Source: Aquanectria penicillioides (taxonomy: Eukaryota > Ascomycota > Sordariomycetes > Hypocreales > Nectriaceae). From it: a stretch of 64,000 nucleotides of DNA. The notes beneath the pieces were generated by a model. The model was given only the letters and a program-made list of their open reading frames with translations. It was not told the DNA's origin and did not search any database. This document shows positions 58,293 to 64,000 of the stretch, one piece after another. The stretch lies in NCBI GenBank assembly GCA_003415625.1, contig PYIU01000010.1, forward strand, positions 310,001 through 374,000, given 5' to 3'. The translations under genes were made by a program, and so were the position numbers. Every line of letters starts with the position of its first letter. The stretch's first letter is position 1.

Positions 58293-60541
58293 GACTGCTT
58301 GGCAATTGCATGTAAGGATGAAGTTGGCAAGTTTGAAGCCGGCACTTCCGCAGGTTCTTCAATTCTCACTCCAAAGGTACACTATCCGTACACTCGCTAA
58401 ATTACAAGACGAAAATATGGAGACGTCAAAATGGCACAGCCGCCCATAGGCAACAGGCACAGCCACGCAGTGCAGCAAAAATAAAGTGTAACGAAGCGAG
58501 GTGGGGGAAAAGGGCCCAAGATTGGCCACTGTTATTTCGGCCCCCTGGCAGATGGGACGAAACCCCTGTCCTTGCGTCAACGGGCTGAACTTAGGGCTGC
58601 AAGGAAAATCCCACGGCTGTGATGGAGTTGCATCCGTGATTACCTCCTCCAGAAGCAAGCCACGGTTTCAACGGCACCACAGACTCCAAGTCGCTCCATT
58701 TTCAATTTTAGGTGTCTGACAGCCTGATTTCCGAGTGACAGACTGTCTTTTGCAACGCTGACAAGACAATCTCGCGACCTCAGACGTGTTGCTTGGTGGG
58801 ATTAATGGACAGGCATGGCATACGCTAGCCGGTCTCGTCGTAGCGCTGACATTGCATCCATGATCCGACTCCACGGCCCCCTGCTTCGGCCCCAACGTTT
58901 ATCTTCAGAGGTGAGACGGTTGGACGGAGCTGCTCGGACTCTGCTCGGACTGCAGATGAGCAGAATAACGCGGGACGAGTGAAGTGCTGAGACCCGGTCT
59001 CTTTGTGGATTGGTGGCGGCTAATCTCTGAAGACAAGCAAGGGCGTTGGGTCGACCGTTTGCGTAAACTTTGATTTCATTTCCAGAAAGTGCTGCTTATT
59101 GATCCCAAGTGTTTTTCTTCCTTGAGCATACTACATAGTAGAAGTGTCTTGTTGTGAGCTACCCTACACCATATGGACGTTGTGTTTTCTGTGTTGGGGC
59201 ATTGAAATAGTCGGATAATAGAATGGCCGAAGACCAAATTTCAGTTATTCCAAGGTGGCAGCTAATTATTAAAGACTTTTTAGGCCCGTAACGACAATAA
59301 ACGGGAAATACGAGAAATTTTCCGTGTGGTTGGTGACACACCACACAACACAGAACAAAGATGGGGGAAGAAGAGTTAAGTAATTACCAAAAATTACTCT
59401 CACAACCAATTTATCAAATAACAATGCAAAACTTGTCTTGTGGCTCAGGGAGATAGAGGATCGCTGGATTTAGAAATTTGAACATTCAAATTGCCCGAGC
59501 ATTTCGTCGCACTAGGCAATGTATTTCGTTTATCTTGCTTCCCCACGTGGCCATGATGCCATGATACTTTGAGCTGTCACATACCGGTCTTCATTAAAGT
59601 TGACAAAAGTAGCTTTTAGAATTGTAAACGTTCAAGTGGAGTCGTTCCTGGGAGGGTAGAAATTTCGGCCAAAATTTGCAACCATCTTGCTCTTGTTGTC
59701 GAATCGGGCTTGATCTTGGCTTGGTTGTCCCCAATAACTAGCTTACCCTTTCAATAGAAATAGATATCTTTCAATCGTCATTGAGAGAACAAGAAAGTTA
59801 GAGTATAAATGACGAGGAAATCAAAATAAAGTGTAATGTGATTGAAGGAGAGTAGAAACCCTTCTTATTTGGCATATCGCATGTATTGTAATCGTCAACT
59901 AAGTTTGATACCCCTGTAGATGTGTATCTACTCTAGGAAGCAGGCTTGATTCGAATTGGCGGGTCTATCGAATGTTGAGGTGACAAGATTCGATTCAGTG
60001 TCTCATTTTAGGTGGGGTATTGCTTGTTTGAGTTTCTACAAGGAATGCACAACAGTGTTACCATTATTTCCCATTTAAAAACGCTACGATTATTCCATTT
60101 GATGATAGTAACACCCCTTTCGTTATGGGTCGTATTCCAAAGTCAATATTCGGTTTGAGACAAGGCTTTTCCGGCCGGGTAATAACGGGCCGAGCCATGG
60201 CCTTTACTTCTGGACCCATAATTGCACACAATGCATGATTTTGCTAGGGCCGAAATGTGGCGTCCCTTAGCACATCGGCTCCTCCTAGTGTGAACGGAAC
60301 TCATGTCAGGTCCCTGGAAGCCATGTTATTAAGCAGAGTATTCTCCTGGAGATGGAATAAGCGTATCTTTTAAAATTGGACTTTAGAATTCGACTTTAGG
60401 AAAAGCCGTCACCGAACAGTTCTCACTTCTTACTCAAGTCCTCGTCGGTCTCGAGCTTACACGATAACCCGGCGACATCCTCGACCCAGACAGCTGTTTC
60501 TCCAGCTTAAATCGAACTCTTCCGAGTTTTCAGAGCTACCA
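58293..60541. other. long intergenic region, nothing recognised
   Basis: About 2.2 kb, AT-rich between 59.3 and 60.1 kb. No tRNA, repeat or coding motif seen. The last 120 bases read in frame with the enoyl-reductase relic but lack an ATG. Confidence 0.4.
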
Positions 60542-61641
60542 GTGGCATTCGCAACGTCGGTGCCTGTCCCTATTCTGGTGACTCCTCACGATATTCTCGT
60601 TCACGTTTCAGCCGTGGCCGCGATTCCAACGGATTACAAAATGGCCACACACTATTTCATGAAGGGAACTGTCATGGGCTGCGACTTCTGTGGCGTCGTT
60701 GAAAAGGTAGGCCCCGCTTCCACCCTCGAGGAGGAAGCGCGAGTGTGCGGTGGAACGTTTCCATATCTTGAAAACAAGGCCGACAACCCATGCAGCGGCG
60801 CTTTTGCGCAACTGATTTTCCTGGATTCTCGCCACTTGGCTCGAGTCCCTGACGAATGGGATCATGTCGAAGCCGCCGCACTTGGAGGCACTGGATGGAT
60901 GACTGTTGGACTGACCTGTGGAGATCCCGAAGCTCTGAATCTATCCGGCCGCCCATCCAAGCCAGTCCAGTCTGAGAGGCCATCCCGGTTCTGGTTTATG
61001 GCGGAGCAACGGCTACAGGAGTCATTGCCATGCAAATTCTGAAAGCATACGTTACATATTTGTTTCGAATGTCTCATCGTTTATTTCAAGTGCCGCTAAC
61101 AATCCTTAGATCTGGGTATGCTCCGATTGCAGTTTGCTCAGTGGCATCTTCGGAAGGTGTACTCCAGCATGGCACTGTTGGAACCGGAAACTATACATCG
61201 CCGAACTGCGCCGATGAGATCAAAGCGTTGGCCAAGGGTATTCCTATCAAGTATGCTCTTGACTGTATCACCAACGACGAATCCGTTGCAACCTGCTTTG
61301 CTGTGATTTCAAGAACTGGAGAATGCTACGAATGTCTGGAGCACTGCCCCGAAGAGTAGCGCACTCGGCAGGCTGTGAAGATGAAGGTAGTAATGGCGTA
61401 TGAAGCGTGTGGTTATAGTGTGGATATTGATCACCGGACATATGCGCGGTCGGCTAATCCGAAGCTGCATGACTTGGTAGAACTTTGTGCAAAGGAAGTG
61501 CATTCAATGCTGAAAAAAGGGACGACCCGGATGCAACCGGTTGACCACTTACAGGGCGGATTTAGTGGCATGATTCAAGCTCTGGATGTCTTGAAGAGCG
61601 GTGGAGTGAATGGCAAGAAGCTGGCAGTGCAAGTTGCGTGA
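60542..61641 (+). pseudogene. trans-acting enoyl reductase (MDR, LovC-like) relic
   Basis: Readable blocks: VPVPIL..PHDILVHVSAVAAIPTDYK, GCDFCGVVEKVG, GAFAQLIF, AAALGGTGWMTVGL, then one frame over VLVYGGATATGVIAMQ, SGYAPIAVCS, YALDCITNDES and, after an in-frame TAG at 61357-61359, MAYEACGYSVDI to GGVNGKKLAVQVA. These match stand-alone enoyl reductases that serve polyketide synthases. Lesions: no ATG start, a lost base near 60985, no clean splice at 61045-61110, and the TAG, likely from TGG. That G-to-A change fits CpA-to-TpA (RIP-type) mutation, though one site is no proof. Confidence 0.75.
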
Positions 61642-62090
61642 TAATAAATCTAGCAGTTAGATTACTTCCGCGCATCAAGATGAATATAATCCTTGTTCCT
61701 TATTTGAAACCACTAGAGGCTTGTTTTTCCTTGAATTATATAATGTCCCCTTTTCGCATGATCCAATGGGATGGTATATCATTATGTCGAGTCATTGAGA
61801 CGGGCGTAGCCCAGTCCGTACTCCTGGACTGGGTGCGTGTGGATAACCAATATCGTAATTCCACCGACTGTTTGAATATAGGATGAAAGTTGGGAAGCTT
61901 AAAAGAGTAAAAGTTGTGATGGGTATTGGATGATAGACTAACCTCGAAGTTAACAAAACGGAGTTAGAGGAATGTGTCTCGCCATAATGAAATATACGGA
62001 CAATTTAGACAATCGGGCCGGTTGGAGGTAAAGTGTTAAATGTCTTGTTAAATTAGATGTGAACTACTAACCTTGTAGCTCAGGTTAATT
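61642..62090. other. intergenic with a small inverted repeat
   Basis: About 450 bases. CCCAGTCC (61810-61817) and its complement GGACTGGG (61826-61833) form an 8-bp stem with an 8-nt loop; significance unknown. Confidence 0.35.
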
Positions 62091-62360
62091 CCCAATGCGG
62101 ATATTCGGAGCGCCTCAACAGAAGGGACTGCTGGTATTGCAGGAATCTTGAAAGTCTCACGGGCGATGAATGACGATACTATCCCTCCTAATTTACTTTT
62201 CGAAAATCTCAACCCCACAGTAGCACCATTCTATAGAAACCTGGAGATCTCTCCTGAGGCCCGGCCGTATCATTCAATTCAATTGGCCACGGCGCGACTA
62301 TTCCATAAGGCTACTGGAAAGCCCTTCGGGTGTATGTCTGGAAATGATGTGTCCCTCTAA
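62091..62360 (+). pseudogene. ketosynthase-domain fragment of a polyketide synthase
   Basis: The stretch STEGTAGIAGILKVSRAM, then DDTIPPNLLFENLNP, matches the C-terminal block of iterative ketosynthase domains (GHxEGTAGxAG, then IPPNxxFExxNP). The residue aligned with the catalytic His of GHxEG is Ser here. Nothing upstream or downstream continues the domain, so this is a small relic, and the following RPYHSIQLATARLF is not recognised. It lies between relics of an enoyl reductase and an acyltransferase, which supports a dead polyketide locus. Confidence 0.5.
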
Positions 62361-62789
62361 ATTGACAAGGATGACATCTACCCTTTTTTCTGGCTGGACA
62401 ATACAAGACTCTACTAAGACTGGGTTTTGACATTGACTCTCTGCTTCAATGACGTGCTAGTTGCTGAAAGCTTCATTCGTCTCTGTCGAGACTCTTGGAA
62501 ATCGGAGACTGGAGAAAGTTTGGCGGTAGACTCAAGCTTAATGTAAGCGCAATTCCAGACTCTGTGACATAGCCATCAATGCTAACGGCCGATACAAGCA
62601 TCAGGTATGCTTGAGGTTCATGTGTCGCAAGTCTTTGCACTAGAAATCAAGACTACAAGGACAAAACGGCGACAAAGGAGGAGTTAGAAATAGCGTCAAC
62701 ACAACTGAAAGGGTTAAAGTTTGGTAAATGTGTGCTACAGACCCTCTGAGACTGCTGCTTTGTTGGAGACACAGAGCAACGTACAATAT

Positions 62790-63447
62790 TTTTATCAAGA
62801 AAAACCGTCGCGGAATTGCGAAACCGTGCTTCAAAAGAAGCAGAGGCTATGCCCGGCCTTATGGATGAAAAGCCCTTTGTTAGCGAAGGCAGCATGGTTT
62901 ACCAGCATGATCGCCATATCAGATCCTCGCGGGCGGCCGGTAATGATGCTTTTCGCACTGGACTTGCGATACTGGCTGGCATCTCTGAAGCAGTCTAACG
63001 GAGTCAACGCACAGAACCTGATTGTGACACCCTATATGTCGCCACTCACCGGCCATGGCACACGCTCCAGTGGGTCACATTGCATTAGGGAACCGTCGTT
63101 CGCTCGTCGAGCAGACAACTCAACCATGACTCGAAGCTCTTGTACAAGCCACCATGAGAGAACATAAAAGAGGACACCCTGGCCTCCTCCGCGGAGATCC
63201 CAAGGCGGTTCTCGTCGCCATCACAAACTGGACCAAGGTCAAGATGATAGATTCAGTGGACTTTAGCCCAGCCGTTGTTAAAGGTGGGGAGGCAGCCGGC
63301 GCACGAGTAAATGCTCCAGGAACAATATCATCAGTTATTCCTTCTCTGATGAAAGGAAGTGTATTTTTACGCAACTCTGTTATGATGATAGGAAAGGAGC
63401 ATGAAGGTAATTATTGGTTTTGCGGAAACTTAGCACCGCGAACTTGA
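62790..63447 (+). pseudogene. second BAHD-like acyltransferase relic
   Basis: Three frames carry consecutive parts: RASKEAEAMPGLMDEKPFVSEG, then RPVMMLFALDLRYWLASL and KQSNGVNAQNLIVTPYM, then RGHPGLLRGDPKAVLVAITN with WTKVKMIDSVDFSPAVV, and GNYWFCGNLAPRT to the stop. The order corresponds to the C-terminal half of fungal PF02458-type transferases, related to but not the same as the relic at 35.6 kb. At least two frame shifts make it nonfunctional. Confidence 0.65.
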
Positions 63448-63946
63448 AAATCGTTGAGGAGAAATTGAAAATGCTCACCACTTAATCAGTCAGGAAAAGA
63501 AATATCGTCGCTCGGTATCCTCGGAGAATTACCCGGGGGCCATCACATTGATCGGTAACTTCGGAGTCGTTCCCGACAAAGCCAAGACAGACGAAGAGCC
63601 AAATAGGTTAGGACCCAGAAGAAAACAGAGAAGGCTCGGATAATCCCCGGCTGCTCACCACGCAAATACCTCAACGTTGTGGCGTGTCGGATCTCGCGGT
63701 GGTTATCCCATTGGAAGAGCAGCGTAGCTATGTCCAGAGAAGCTAGATTTAGTTTGAATTTGCGGTTGATTGTATCTCTTCTTTGAGTGCAACTCCGCAT
63801 TCATGCGGGGAAGCGTGGAGCCTTGTTTAGGCCGTGTGGACTGACGTGCGGGTGGTTCCTGGGGATTTAAAGGTCGAGTCCGCAGTGTTAGTTTGATACC
63901 TATTGTTTCCAATTTCTTCAGCCAACAAAATCACTGCAACGATAAA
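63448..63946. other. intergenic before the last gene
   Basis: About 500 bases, probably the promoter of a gene starting at 63947. No motif assigned. Confidence 0.35.
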
Positions 63947-64000
63947 ATGAGCCAGTCAGGGTTGAAGCGTAAGACGTCGGTGGTTGCCGCCTTGGCCAAG
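63947..64000 (+). CDS. possible gene start at right edge, product unknown
   Basis: ATG in a good context (ATAAAATGA) opens a frame of 18 codons to the window end, beginning MSQSGLKRKTSVV. No family can be assigned from so few residues. Confidence 0.35.
   Translation, partial: MSQSGLKRKTSVVAALAK

Overview
The window is nuclear DNA of a filamentous ascomycete (Pezizomycotina; Eurotiales is my best guess). The grounds are genes with several 45-85 nt introns, Zn2Cys6 regulators, a HET-domain gene, fungal Baeyer-Villiger monooxygenases and Dal5-type permeases. I rebuilt introns by eye from GT..AG (twice GC..AG) signals that keep frame and restore family motifs; most joined models give whole codon counts.

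Layout. 1-1,007: 3' part missing from a HET-domain gene. 1.5-20.3 kb: a dense cluster of permease, metallo-beta-lactamase-fold (MBL) hydrolase, BVMO 1, alpha/beta hydrolase, SDR, zinc alcohol dehydrogenase, acyl-CoA synthetase, second SDR, BVMO 2 and a Zn2Cys6 regulator. 21-24.1 kb: a truncated C6 protein and a wrecked sugar-transporter gene. 24.2-30.2 kb: one seven-exon gene for a roughly 1,900-residue C2H2 zinc-finger protein with two internal repeat families. 30.2-37.9 kb: gene-poor, holding a RidA-family gene and an acyltransferase relic. 37.9-55.4 kb: a second metabolic block with MBL paralogue, two Zn2Cys6 regulators, a regulator-like protein without a visible DNA-binding domain, a second CoA ligase, acyl-CoA dehydrogenase, SDR and second permease. 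56.6-58.3 kb: an orphan membrane protein. 60.5-63.4 kb: remains of a polyketide-type locus (enoyl reductase, ketosynthase fragment, acyltransferase), all broken. A new gene may begin at 63,947.

How the genes may work together (inference). The enzyme set matches the logic of cyclic-ketone breakdown: uptake, Baeyer-Villiger oxygenation to a lactone or ester, hydrolysis by MBL and/or alpha/beta hydrolase, oxidation of the released alcohol by ADH/SDR, CoA activation, then peroxisomal beta-oxidation. The second CoA ligase ends in ARL and the acyl-CoA dehydrogenase in AKL, both peroxisomal signals. Intergenic ATTCCGCGG-type palindromes occur in both blocks (11.5, 20.4, 42.4 and twice at 52.1 kb), suggesting a split regulon. 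The substrate cannot be named from sequence.

Three otherwise good genes are each broken by one frame shift at a mononucleotide run (27,418; 38,429; 49,554), which looks more like assembly error than decay; the relics at 22-24, 35-36, 40 and 60-63 kb carry several lesions and look truly dead.
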